Shown here: piece after piece, positions 53,297 through 62,171 of the stretch | How the letters are laid out: each line of letters starts with the position of its first letter | Numbering within the stretch: position 1 is the stretch's first letter | DNA from: UBA9926 sp023261215 | GTDB lineage: Bacteria > Pseudomonadota > Gammaproteobacteria > Pseudomonadales > Azotimanducaceae | Assembly (NCBI GenBank): GCA_038136035.1 | Contig: JAYPYV010000001.1 | Coordinates: forward strand, 116,102-180,101 | Direction of reading: 5' to 3' | DNA: 64,000 bases | Program-made: the position numbers and the translations under genes | Notes under the pieces: generated by a model | What the model was told of the DNA's origin: nothing | The model's input: only the letters and a program-made list of their open reading frames with translations | The model's database searches: none

Positions 53297-54621
53297 GCAC
53301 GGTTGGAACGAGTGTTGACCTCGAGCTTGAGGACGGCAAAAGCCGCAATCAAGTAAAGAATGAGAAACGTATAAAAAGCCCATCGATAGCTGCCCGTGGT
53401 GTCGAACACCCAACCGGCGAACGGCGTCCCTGCGAGGTGGATCACCGACATGGGCAATCGCATGGCACCCAACACGCGGCCAAAAGATGCTCGACCGAAC
53501 GCAGCACCGACGATGGCACCTTGCATGGGTACCACCCCACCCATACCAAAGCCAAAGCTGCAGGCGCCAAGGAGAAACCAGAGATACCCAGGGACAAAGA
53601 GCATCAGCAGTTGGCCCACCACTTGGAACCCAATCGCAAGCCATAGCGCGTGCCGGATATCCCACCGGTCCACGAGGGCGCCATAGGCTAACTTGCCGAT
53701 CACGCCACAGCCGGCGGTGGCGGCGGCGATCATGGACGCTGCTTGCAAAGAAATACCGCGATCTGTGAGCTGGGGCACCATGTGAATGAGGGTGCCGCTT
53801 TGGATACAGAATAAAAGTCCGATGATGGTCACCAGAATCCAAAAGTTTGGGTTACTGAGAAATTCACGGGTTGAAAGTGGTGCTTTGACCGGTGGCAGTT
53901 GTTCCACTGACGTCGCGCCATCCGGCAGTTGATCCACATCTTCGGGCCGAGAAATGACTAATCGCAGTACGAGCGGCACCACGAGGACCAGCGTGATGAG
54001 CCCATAGACAAGAAACCCTGCCCGCCAGCCAAACTCCGTAACCATGTGCGCACTGACATTCGGCATGATGACTCCCGACACGGAAATACCTGTGGCCGCA
54101 ATGCCGAGGGCGGTGCCTCGTTTCCTAACAAACCAATTGCTCACCAGTTTTGAAGTCGCAAGCTGACCCATCGCGCCTGCGCCGAAGCCCACAAAAATGC
54201 TTAAGACTAAGTAGAACTGAATCGGAGATTGTACGAGTGATAACAACGCAAACCCTGTCCCCATGGAAACGGCACCCAAGGCCATGATGCGCTTCAGTGG
54301 ATATCGATCGAGCGCTCGACCAATGAAAGGGGCTAAAACTGCGCCAACGCCCTGGGTCAGGGTGATTCCAATAGCAACCCCGAGGCGCGAGTCGCCAAAC
54401 TCGGCGGCAATGGACTTGAAAAAGATGCCGTAGGAGTAAAAAAAGAACCCCACAGCGATAAAATCGACAAAAAAGGCCACGCCGGCCATCCGCCAACCAA
54501 GGAAAGGTTGCGCTGGGGTAACGCTGGTGTTCAAGTGTGGGTCATCCTGGGGGCCGCTCGGCGAAGCCGAAGTGTACGGAAGACCGAAAGTTGACGCGAG
54601 TTTTTTCGCGCGCCGTGACAA
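53293..54621 (-). CDS. MFS transporter, monocarboxylate/oxalate-formate type
   Basis: Major facilitator protein with twelve helices. The first helix region (GWRMAGVAFFVDFIAVGFFFYSYGIFFK) and the loop GRALDRYPLKRIMALG resemble the monocarboxylate-porter-like subfamily. Likely imports or exports organic anions. The frame starts with TTG 54621, and about 35 residues precede helix 1; a TTG near residue 30 is also possible, so the N-terminus is unsure. Confidence 0.87.
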   Translation of the reverse strand: MSRRAKKLASTFGLPYTSASPSGPQDDPHLNTSVTPAQPFLGWRMAGVAFFVDFIAVGFFFYSYGIFFKSIAAEFGDSRLGVAIGITLTQGVGAVLAPFIGRALDRYPLKRIMALGAVSMGTGFALLSLVQSPIQFYLVLSIFVGFGAGAMGQLATSKLVSNWFVRKRGTALGIAATGISVSGVIMPNVSAHMVTEFGWRAGFLVYGLITLVLVVPLVLRLVISRPEDVDQLPDGATSVEQLPPVKAPLSTREFLSNPNFWILVTIIGLLFCIQSGTLIHMVPQLTDRGISLQAASMIAAATAGCGVIGKLAYGALVDRWDIRHALWLAIGFQVVGQLLMLFVPGYLWFLLGACSFGFGMGGVVPMQGAIVGAAFGRASFGRVLGAMRLPMSVIHLAGTPFAGWVFDTTGSYRWAFYTFLILYLIAAFAVLKLEVNTRSNRA

Positions 54622-54682
54622 GGCTTAAATGTCGGTAGAGGCCCTAAGGTCATCCAAACCATGAGGAGAGAGGGTTTAGCGT

Positions 54683-55957
54683 ATGGCGATCAGTGCACAC
54701 CGAACGAGTGGGTTCGAACCCGTGGTTGATCAAACGCTAAGGCAAACACCCGAAGTCACGATCACGGGCTATGCAGATCCGCGCTTTGATCAGGTGGTGC
54801 AAACCTTTGTGGATAATTTTATCCACCGAGGCGAAGTGGGTGCGAGTCTTTGCATCCTCGCAGGAAGTGAAACCTTAGTTGATATCTACGCAGGCACTGC
54901 AATTGATGGCGCGACGCCTTGGACGCGAGACACGGTCAGCGTCGTGCATTCATGCACAAAAGCCGCGGTTGCGCTCTGCCTTCTGAAACTCATCGATGAA
55001 GGCAAGGTCGATTTGCACGAGGAAGTCCGCCGTTACTGGCCTCAATATGCTCAGAACGGCAAAGAGGCAACCAGCGTCAGAATGCTGCTGGATCACTCTG
55101 CTGGGTTGCCGGCGTTGCGCCAAAAGTTGGAGCCCGGCGCGTTCCTAAACTGGGATCACATGGTGGATCTACTGGCGGCTGAGCCGCCTTTCTGGTCGCC
55201 AGGGAGTCGCCATGGGTACCAAATGACGACGTTTGGCTGGTTGGTGGGCGAGGTGGTTCGCCAAGTCTCTGGGATGTCATTAGGGCAATACTTTAAGACC
55301 CATTTCGCGAGCCCGCTGAATCTCGATTTCTGGATCGGTATGCCGGACGAGGAAATGCACAGAGTAACGCCGCTTCGGGGTGCCAAACCGGTTCGTGGCG
55401 AAGCGGTCCCAGCATTCACGAAGGGTCTCCTTGCTGACCCCAATGGGATTCCGGCGCTTGCCTTCTTTAACACGGGAAAGTTCCGTGCTGATGAGCCTGC
55501 AAGCTACCGCGCTGAATTTGGTGCAGGGGGTGGATTAACCCATGGTCGGGGGTTGGCCCGACTATTTGCGCCGCTCGCGGTGGGCGGCACCCTCGGCGAG
55601 CGAACCTACTTTTCCAAGTCGGCAATAGAGCAGATGTCTAAAACCTGGGTAGCAGGCGCGGATCAAACCCTGTGTATGCCATCAAGATTCGGACTGGGTT
55701 TGATGAAGTCGATGGATAACACGCATCGTCCTTCTGGCGCGTTTGAGAGTTGCGTCATTGGACACACAGCGTTTGGTCACGCCGGTGCTGGGGGCAGTTT
55801 GGGATTTGCCGATCCCACCTTTGGGTTCAGTTTTGGCTACACCATGAATCAAATGGGGCCGGGGATCTTGCTGAATGAGCGAGGTCAGGCCTTAGTGGAT
55901 GCAACGTATGGTGTGTTCGGTGCGGCACGAGCCGAGGCGGGCGATTATCGGGCGTAG
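54683..55957 (+). CDS. Serine hydrolase, class C beta-lactamase/EstB family
   Basis: Penicillin-binding-protein-fold hydrolase. Nucleophile motif SxxK appears as SCTK in VVHSCTKAAVA; the Tyr motif lies in GYQMTTFGW; HAGAGGSLGFAD near the end is the typical third motif. In this family such proteins are mostly esterases or amidases, not resistance enzymes. No signal peptide is evident, so it is probably cytoplasmic. ATG preceded by GAGAGAGG. Confidence 0.88.
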   Translation: MAISAHRTSGFEPVVDQTLRQTPEVTITGYADPRFDQVVQTFVDNFIHRGEVGASLCILAGSETLVDIYAGTAIDGATPWTRDTVSVVHSCTKAAVALCLLKLIDEGKVDLHEEVRRYWPQYAQNGKEATSVRMLLDHSAGLPALRQKLEPGAFLNWDHMVDLLAAEPPFWSPGSRHGYQMTTFGWLVGEVVRQVSGMSLGQYFKTHFASPLNLDFWIGMPDEEMHRVTPLRGAKPVRGEAVPAFTKGLLADPNGIPALAFFNTGKFRADEPASYRAEFGAGGGLTHGRGLARLFAPLAVGGTLGERTYFSKSAIEQMSKTWVAGADQTLCMPSRFGLGLMKSMDNTHRPSGAFESCVIGHTAFGHAGAGGSLGFADPTFGFSFGYTMNQMGPGILLNERGQALVDATYGVFGAARAEAGDYRA

Positions 55958-56487
55958 GGCATATCGCGGCTACGAAATTGCGCTCGATGCCTACGAGTGA
56001 GATGCCGAATGGCGTTGACGTTTTTTTGCGAACGCGAGAGACCAAGGCGGAACGCTAAAGGGGTGTGATCCGCTCAGGCTTAAACGCGCTCACGTTCTGG
56101 CGTTCCGGCGCTCTAAGAGTTGATCATTCAATTCAGGCTCAGGTGAGTGGTATGAGCTGGGTTCTTCGGTGTAGCCCACAGGGGCACCAAGTCTCTTAGC
56201 GCCTAACGCTGTGCGTTCGCCGTGGCTGCTTTGAGCGCAACGTCAAAGGCGATGTCGACGTGCCTCGTTTTGTTGCAGTTTCGAACGTGGGCTAGGCTAG
56301 ACTCTAAACGCTCGGTGGGCCGAGGCGTGTCGTCTTGGCGCTACCGATGGTAAGTGATACTTTGGGTTGTCGTGCGGGGTTTGAGTCAACGCATTTCGTG
56401 AAGTCGAACTTCCGACGGAGTGAGGGATGACGGTTTGGCCATTGAAGCCCCTGCATCGTGATGTGATGAAAAGAGAGGATTGAACGA
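55958..56487. other. Intergenic stretch before acyl-CoA dehydrogenase pair
   Basis: About 530 bp with no supported gene. The interval should contain the promoter of the pair; I see no clear -35/-10 combination. An AGAGAGGA ribosome-binding site precedes the first ATG. Confidence 0.45.
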
Positions 56488-57600
56488 ATGAATTTTGAAT
56501 TTTCCGAGGAGCAAAACCTTCTTCGAGAACAAGCGCAAAGCTTTCTTAAAGATCAATGCTCTTTAAAAGCAGTCAGAGCCGTGCTCGATGGTGACCAACC
56601 CTTCGATCAAGGGCTGTGGCAGAAAGTTTCGGAGATGGGTTGGACCGCCACGACGATCCCTGAGGAATACGATGGCTTGGGGTTGTCTTATTTAGAGCTC
56701 TCGGTGATCGCTGAAGAATTGGGTCGACAAATCGCACCGATTCCATTTTCGAGCTCTGTTTATTTGGCAACCGAGGCCTTGCTGCTTGCGGGCAGTGATG
56801 CGCAGAAAGCGCACTGGTTGCCTCAAATGGCGTCGGGCGCGGTGATTGGATGTTTGGCGGTCAACGAGAGTGCCGGGGAGCCTGGGCCGGAGAGTCTCAC
56901 CTCGCGCTTCACGGGTGGCAGTCTCACGGGGTCTAAAATTCCGGTAGCCGATGGCGACATTGCCCACCTGGCGATTGTGCTCGCTGCAGCGGATGAGGGT
57001 CCAACGGCGGTGTTGGTGGACCTAAACCAAGCTGGCGTGAGCCGAAGTTCCGTGCAGACTATTGATCCGTCGCGGTCACATGCGAGGGTCGATTTCAACG
57101 GCGCAGCGGCTGAGGTACTGGGGCAACCCGGTGATGGCTGGTCGCTATTGCAACGAGTCTATGATCGTGCAGCCGTGCTTTTCGCTTGGGAGCAAGTGGG
57201 CGGCGCAGAGACGGCACTGAATATGGCCAAGGAATACGCGCTGGGTCGATTCGCGTTTGGACGATCCATCGCCAGCTATCAAGCCATCAAGCACAAGCTC
57301 GCCCACGCGTATGTGAAGAATACGTTGGCGCGCTCCAATTGCTATTACGGCGCCTGGGCCTTGTCGACTAACGCAGCCGAATTGCCACTGGCCGCAGCAA
57401 CCGCGCGGGTGGCTGCGACACAGGCTTACTATTATGCGTCTAAGGAAAACATTCAAACCCATGGTGGTATGGGCTTTACCTGGGAGTTTGATTGCCAGTT
57501 CCCTTATCGGCGCTCAAAGTTATTGGCCGTGACCATCGGGTCAGAGGCGGTTTGGCAAGAGAAATTGATCAGCGCGGTAGAAAGCGCGCACGCAGCATAA
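56488..57600 (+). CDS. Acyl-CoA dehydrogenase family protein (small partner)
   Basis: FAD-dependent acyl-CoA dehydrogenase fold of 370 residues: helical N-terminus (EEQNLLREQAQSFLKD), middle beta domain and C-terminal helices with QTHGGMGFTWEFD. It pairs with the next gene 14 bp downstream. Such adjacent unequal pairs form heterotetramers in steroid side-chain degradation (ChsE1-ChsE2 type); whether that is so here is inference. Confidence 0.9.
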   Translation: MNFEFSEEQNLLREQAQSFLKDQCSLKAVRAVLDGDQPFDQGLWQKVSEMGWTATTIPEEYDGLGLSYLELSVIAEELGRQIAPIPFSSSVYLATEALLLAGSDAQKAHWLPQMASGAVIGCLAVNESAGEPGPESLTSRFTGGSLTGSKIPVADGDIAHLAIVLAAADEGPTAVLVDLNQAGVSRSSVQTIDPSRSHARVDFNGAAAEVLGQPGDGWSLLQRVYDRAAVLFAWEQVGGAETALNMAKEYALGRFAFGRSIASYQAIKHKLAHAYVKNTLARSNCYYGAWALSTNAAELPLAAATARVAATQAYYYASKENIQTHGGMGFTWEFDCQFPYRRSKLLAVTIGSEAVWQEKLISAVESAHAA

Positions 57601-57614
57601 GGAGGTCATGGACA

Positions 57615-58826
57615 ATGGATTTTAATGACACGCAACAAGAAGCCGAATTTCGTTCTGAAGTACAAGCTTGGCTCGCAAGCAACGTGCCCACGGAAGCTGA
57701 GTTGAGCGGGCTCGATTACATCGGTCGGGCGAAGCTGTGGCAAAAGCGTAAGTACGATGCGGGATGGGCTTGTCTTCGTTGGCCTAAAGAGCATGGCGGC
57801 CGAGGGGCAAGCGCGATCGAGCAAGTCATCTTTAATCAAGAAGAGTCGAAGTTTGAAACACCGGATGGCATTTTTGCCATTGGCCAGGGTATGTGCGCTC
57901 CCACCATGATGACGTGGGCAACAGAAGCGCAGAATCAGCGATTTATGCCGCCCCTGGCGAGCGGTGAAGAAGTCTGGTGTCAGCTCTTCAGCGAACCTGC
58001 TGGCGGCAGCGACCTCGCAGCGTTGCGCACCCGAGCGGTGAAAGACGGGGACGATTGGATCGTTAATGGTCAAAAAATTTGGACGTCGGGAGCGCACTAT
58101 TCCGATTATGGGGTGTTGGTGCTTCGAACCGACCCTGATGTGCCTAAGCACCAAGGTCTGACCTATTTTTTCTTAGATATGAAATCTCCAGGCATTGAGA
58201 TCAAACCCATCAAGCAAATCTCGGGTGGCGCGAATTTCAATGAGGTGTATTTCACAGATGTGCGAATCCCCGACGCCCAGCGCTTAGGCGCGGTCGGCCA
58301 GGGTTGGCAGGTGGCACTGACCACGCTGATGAATGAGCGGGCGTCGATTGGCGGCGGCGGTGGCGGTTGTAACTTTGATTCGGTGTTTGACTTAGCGAAG
58401 CGAGTGAATCTCGCTGGCCGGCCGGCCATTGAAGATCCCTCGGTACGACGCAAGCTTGCTGATTGGTATGTTCAAGAATCTGGCCTCAAATTTACCGGTT
58501 ACCGGTCGATGACGGCTCTGTCTAAAGGGGAAATCCCGGGCCCAGAGAATTCCATTGGGAAGTTGGTGGGTGCGCCCAAGCAGCAAGATATGGCGAGCTT
58601 TGCTTTGGATCTCCTAGATCAACACGGTGTCATTTGGGACAGTGAATTGTCTGAAAAGGCAGGGCTATTTCAAGCGGCTTATATGGGGTCTCCGGGCCTT
58701 CGTATCGCCGGTGGCACCGACGAAATCATGGCCAACATCATTGCCGAGCGTGTCCTAGGCTTGCCCCAAGATGTGCGGGTCGATAAGGGGATTCCGTTCA
58801 AAGACGTTCCAACGTCAGCGTCTTAA
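57615..58826 (+). CDS. Acyl-CoA dehydrogenase family protein (large partner)
   Basis: About 403 residues. FAD-binding CQLFSEPAGGSDLA and WTSGAHYSDYG, C-terminal AGGTDEIMANIIAERVLGLP. The position that carries the catalytic Glu in medium-chain enzymes (YEGT) reads AGGT, so the base must lie elsewhere or be given by the partner. I start at ATG 57615, with AGGAGG 8 bp upstream; the frame is open 41 codons upstream within the previous gene. Terminator hairpin follows. Confidence 0.9.
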   Translation: MDFNDTQQEAEFRSEVQAWLASNVPTEAELSGLDYIGRAKLWQKRKYDAGWACLRWPKEHGGRGASAIEQVIFNQEESKFETPDGIFAIGQGMCAPTMMTWATEAQNQRFMPPLASGEEVWCQLFSEPAGGSDLAALRTRAVKDGDDWIVNGQKIWTSGAHYSDYGVLVLRTDPDVPKHQGLTYFFLDMKSPGIEIKPIKQISGGANFNEVYFTDVRIPDAQRLGAVGQGWQVALTTLMNERASIGGGGGGCNFDSVFDLAKRVNLAGRPAIEDPSVRRKLADWYVQESGLKFTGYRSMTALSKGEIPGPENSIGKLVGAPKQQDMASFALDLLDQHGVIWDSELSEKAGLFQAAYMGSPGLRIAGGTDEIMANIIAERVLGLPQDVRVDKGIPFKDVPTSAS

Positions 58827-58852
58827 CCCCATCTCACTTAAGCGCTTCAAGA

Positions 58853-58889
58853 GCTGCTCGGGTCGATTGATCCGAGCAGCCTGACTTTT
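58853..58889 (+). terminator. Strong hairpin terminator after acyl-CoA dehydrogenase pair
   Basis: A 12-bp stem (58853-58864 with 58869-58880, one G-U) closes a GATT tetraloop and is followed by CTGACTTTTGG. The stem is symmetric, but the T run is on the plus strand. Confidence 0.7.
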
Positions 58890-59004
58890 GGTTGGCGCAA
58901 CCGAATTAAAACCGTTGTACGCAGCAGTGCTGGCTAACGCCAGGTTCAAGGCTGAGGTTGAGGACGACCCGCTCGTTTCGAACCCTGTTTCAAGAGGTCA
59001 AGGT

Positions 59005-60492
59005 TCACTTGGGGAAGGCGTCGCGCCGATAACGCAGCATCTGTCCTGAGCCCGCATGCCTGTGCTCGCCGAGTTGGAACGCGATGGACCCGTTAACAAC
59101 CACGGTATGAATGCCGGACGCCAGCTTTTGTGGTTCATCGTAGGTCGCCTCGTCTCGAATCTCCTTGGGGTCAAAGAGAACCAGGTCAGCAAAGTGCCCT
59201 TCCCTGATTTGTCCCCGATCGACCAAACCGAAGGTCGTTGCAGACAGTGAAGTCATCCGTCGAATGGCCTCTTGGAGGCTTAGAATCCCTTGCTCTCGCA
59301 CATACCGAGACAAGATCCTGGGAAAGGTCCCATAGAGTCGCGGATGAGGTTTGCCCTTGAGGTTAGGGATGCCGTCCGAGCCGACCATCATGTCCCGCCA
59401 ACGGAGATTCGTTTGAATGTCCTTTTCATCAATGAGGAACTGAATGCAGAGGGTTTGATCGCCCCGAGGCGCCGTGAGAATGGTGTGTACCAGTTCAGCT
59501 AAGTCTCTGCCCTCTTCTGCCGCGATATCCACGAGCATTCGTCCTTCGTAAGCTCGAAACGCGGGGCAGCTTGCGAGGCGAATAACCCGAGCCAGGTCCT
59601 GGTTGATGTTTTGCAAATTGAAATACTCAATCATCCGTCCACTGCCCGCGGTATATGGATAGACATCAAGCGAAACTTGTTGGCCCTCCGCAAGCGCGGC
59701 TTCGATGCGTTGCAACGACTCAGTGACCTTGCCCCAATTCGGTTCGCCCGCGGCTTTATGATGGGAAATATGGGTGTGAACGCCCGCGGTCGCGCCGATG
59801 CGCAAAGCCTCATCCACGGCCTCCAGCAATCGATCGCCTTCATTCCTCATGTGGGTTGTGTAGAGTCCCTGAGTGACTTTTGCCTCTTCCGCTAAGGCGG
59901 CTACTTCTTCGGTGTCACTGTAGCGGCCTGGTTTGTAGATCAAACCGCTGGAAAATCCGCAGGCACCTTGCTCCATCGCTCTTCGCACGTGAGCGCGCAT
60001 CTCAGCGAGCTGCGAGGCCGTGGGTGCGCTCTGGGCCTCACCCATCACGAGTGATCGAACCGTGTTATGGCCAACGAGCATCATGTTGTTGATCGCGGGC
60101 GCTTTAGCGAGCACGGCGTTGAAGTAACCCTCGAGATCTGTGAAGTCCCCCTGAAGGCCTGCAAGAATCCCGCCGCTGGCTCGTCGCCAATCGGTATTCG
60201 CTGCCGCAGGTATGGCGCTGAAGCCGCAATTACCGTTGACCACGGTGGTCACGCCTTGCGAGAGTTTGAACGTCATATCCGGGTGGCGCAGATAGGCGCC
60301 ATCATCATGCCCGTGGGTATCGATGAATCCAGGCGCCAACGCGAGCCCCTCAGCATTCATTTCATGCTTTCCGGCTGGCACTGCGCCAAGATGCGAGATC
60401 CGATCCTCTGTTACGCCGATATCCATGACCTGCGGATCGGCACCGGTGCCGTCAAAGACCGCAGCCGACCGAAAGACTAAATCGGGATGCAT
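59005..60492 (-). CDS. N-acyl-D-amino-acid deacylase-like amidohydrolase
   Basis: Metal-dependent amidohydrolase of the D-aminoacylase group, 495 residues. GFIDTHGHDD supplies the HxH-D pair, NGNCGFS the family's metal-bridging Cys, HISHHKAAG the histidines and VGSDGIP the catalytic Asp. Natural substrates of the group include N-acyl-D-amino acids and related amides. It lies 7 bp after the GMC oxidoreductase on the same strand, so the two likely form an operon. Confidence 0.88.
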   Translation of the reverse strand: MHPDLVFRSAAVFDGTGADPQVMDIGVTEDRISHLGAVPAGKHEMNAEGLALAPGFIDTHGHDDGAYLRHPDMTFKLSQGVTTVVNGNCGFSAIPAAANTDWRRASGGILAGLQGDFTDLEGYFNAVLAKAPAINNMMLVGHNTVRSLVMGEAQSAPTASQLAEMRAHVRRAMEQGACGFSSGLIYKPGRYSDTEEVAALAEEAKVTQGLYTTHMRNEGDRLLEAVDEALRIGATAGVHTHISHHKAAGEPNWGKVTESLQRIEAALAEGQQVSLDVYPYTAGSGRMIEYFNLQNINQDLARVIRLASCPAFRAYEGRMLVDIAAEEGRDLAELVHTILTAPRGDQTLCIQFLIDEKDIQTNLRWRDMMVGSDGIPNLKGKPHPRLYGTFPRILSRYVREQGILSLQEAIRRMTSLSATTFGLVDRGQIREGHFADLVLFDPKEIRDEATYDEPQKLASGIHTVVVNGSIAFQLGEHRHAGSGQMLRYRRDAFPK

Positions 60493-60499
60493 AAGCGCC

Positions 60500-62032
60500 T
60501 CACGTCAAACCAAATTGAGAAGGGTGATCCTGGATATCTTGCGCCAATTTCTCACCTATCATGATGCAGGTGAGATTGGTATTGGCACGAGGAACGGCGG
60601 GCATGATCGAGGCATCAGCGACCATAACCTGCTCCATACGGTGCAGTTGACCGTGCTCGTTGACCACGCTCAAGGGGTCCGAAGCGGGACCCATTTTGGC
60701 TGTGCCACAGGGATGGTAACCACTGCCGCTGAACCGCATCACCAATTGTTCGATCGTTTCTTTGTCGTGACCTCTCGCCGGGTCTGGGAAGATCACACGG
60801 TCAATCATGTCGCCGAGTAAGGGGGCTCTAGCGAAGTCAAGTGCATCCAGAAAGCCTTGAGCCAGCGCCGAACGGTCTTTAGCATCCTCACAAAAATGTT
60901 GATGGATTGCGGGCAGATCGGTCGACTTGGCGCCAGTCAACCGCAGCTCACCTCGACCCTGTTGATACTCAAGGCACGCGGCTAAACCAATTCTTGCAGG
61001 GCCGTCTGCACGCCCGACATGGCTCAGGAGTTCGATTTGCATATTGTTGCGTTCGGCAGCGCCCTCGGTGGTGTAGCGCAAGATGGTTTGAATCAATGGT
61101 TGGTCGTGATCAAGATGAATCCCCTCCTTGAGCTGGCAAACAACTGAAAGGGCGGGATGATCACTGAGATTGGCGCCAACGCCCGGTTCGTCAGAGATAA
61201 CCGGTAGCCCGAAGTGTTCTAACTGCGCGCGCGGGCCGATCCCAGAACGCATGAGCAAGGTGGGTGAGAGCAGCGCTCCAGCAGAGCAGATCACGAGCTT
61301 GCCACGGATGGTTCTTGGCCCATCGGGCGACTCAATCTCAACGCCTTCGCAGCGACGGCCATGAAATAGCAGTCGATGGACCAGCGTATTCGGCCATAAC
61401 GTTAAATTGGGGCGGAATCTGGCAGGTGCAAGGTAACCAATCGCACAGCTCACACGCAGACGACCAATTTTATTCATCGGTTGAGGGGATGCGCCCCACT
61501 CCATTGGATGATTGGCGTCTGGGCATAAGGGGTAACCCAGCGCGGTTGCATCGCTCAAAAAAGCCTGATGATGGTGCAACAGGCCACGATCATCGTACCT
61601 GGCAATGGTGATGGGCCCTGCGTCGCCATGATACGGCTGGTCGCCGAAGTCGAGATCACGCTCCAAACGGTTGAAATAAGGAAGGATATGATCCCAGGCC
61701 CAAGAAGGACCCGCGGTCTCGGCCCAAGTGTCGTAATCCTCTGGTACACCGCGCAGTGCAATGGTGGTATTCACGGCGCTTGAGCCGCCGACCACTCGGC
61801 CTCTCGGAAAGGCAATGGATTGGGATTCTGTTGGTGAGTAAGTGAGCCCCCAATCGTGATCCTTTAGCGCGTTTCGATGAGAATTAAGGAGCTCAAAGGG
61901 AAGTGCGTTTGCGGTCTCGTAATCTGGGCCCGCCTCAATCAGGAGTACCCGTCGGTCCGCGCGCTCGCTCAACCGATTGGCGAGCACTGAGCCAGTGCTG
62001 CCTGCACCCACAATGATGACGTCAAAGTCCAT
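60500..62032 (-). CDS. GMC family FAD-dependent oxidoreductase
   Basis: Glucose-methanol-choline oxidoreductase of 510 residues. FAD dinucleotide motif VGAGSTGSVLANRLSE, GMC signature 1 (GRVVGGSSAVNTTIALRG), signature 2 (GALLSPTLLMRSGIG) and active-site GSGYHPCGTAKMG. Closest in look to choline or alcohol dehydrogenases; substrate unknown. Upstream of it lies the isocitrate lyase terminator. Confidence 0.92.
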   Translation of the reverse strand: MDFDVIIVGAGSTGSVLANRLSERADRRVLLIEAGPDYETANALPFELLNSHRNALKDHDWGLTYSPTESQSIAFPRGRVVGGSSAVNTTIALRGVPEDYDTWAETAGPSWAWDHILPYFNRLERDLDFGDQPYHGDAGPITIARYDDRGLLHHHQAFLSDATALGYPLCPDANHPMEWGASPQPMNKIGRLRVSCAIGYLAPARFRPNLTLWPNTLVHRLLFHGRRCEGVEIESPDGPRTIRGKLVICSAGALLSPTLLMRSGIGPRAQLEHFGLPVISDEPGVGANLSDHPALSVVCQLKEGIHLDHDQPLIQTILRYTTEGAAERNNMQIELLSHVGRADGPARIGLAACLEYQQGRGELRLTGAKSTDLPAIHQHFCEDAKDRSALAQGFLDALDFARAPLLGDMIDRVIFPDPARGHDKETIEQLVMRFSGSGYHPCGTAKMGPASDPLSVVNEHGQLHRMEQVMVADASIMPAVPRANTNLTCIMIGEKLAQDIQDHPSQFGLT

Positions 62033-62062
62033 AGTCGTTACCGAATCGCTTCCGGTTGACTA

Positions 62063-62095
62063 TAGCTAAAAAAAACGCCTCCGAGGGAGGCGTTT
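62063..62095 (-). terminator. Rho-independent terminator of isocitrate lyase
   Basis: On the minus strand AAACGCCTCC (62095-62086) and GGAGGCGTTT (62082-62073) form a 10-bp stem with a 3-nt loop, followed by a run of T complementary to the A tract at 62068-62075. It lies about 77 bp downstream of the aceA stop. Confidence 0.88.
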
Positions 62096-62171
62096 AAGGT
62101 GACGACTGACAAAGTCGATCAAGAGGTGCTGCACCTCAGAGCGCCGCCCAATTTGGACGGGCACGCTGAAA

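Noticed and set aside
54705..54725. T-loop-like GGTTCGAACCC, considered as a tRNA
   Set aside because: Lies within the esterase coding sequence and no acceptor or anticodon arms can be placed around it.
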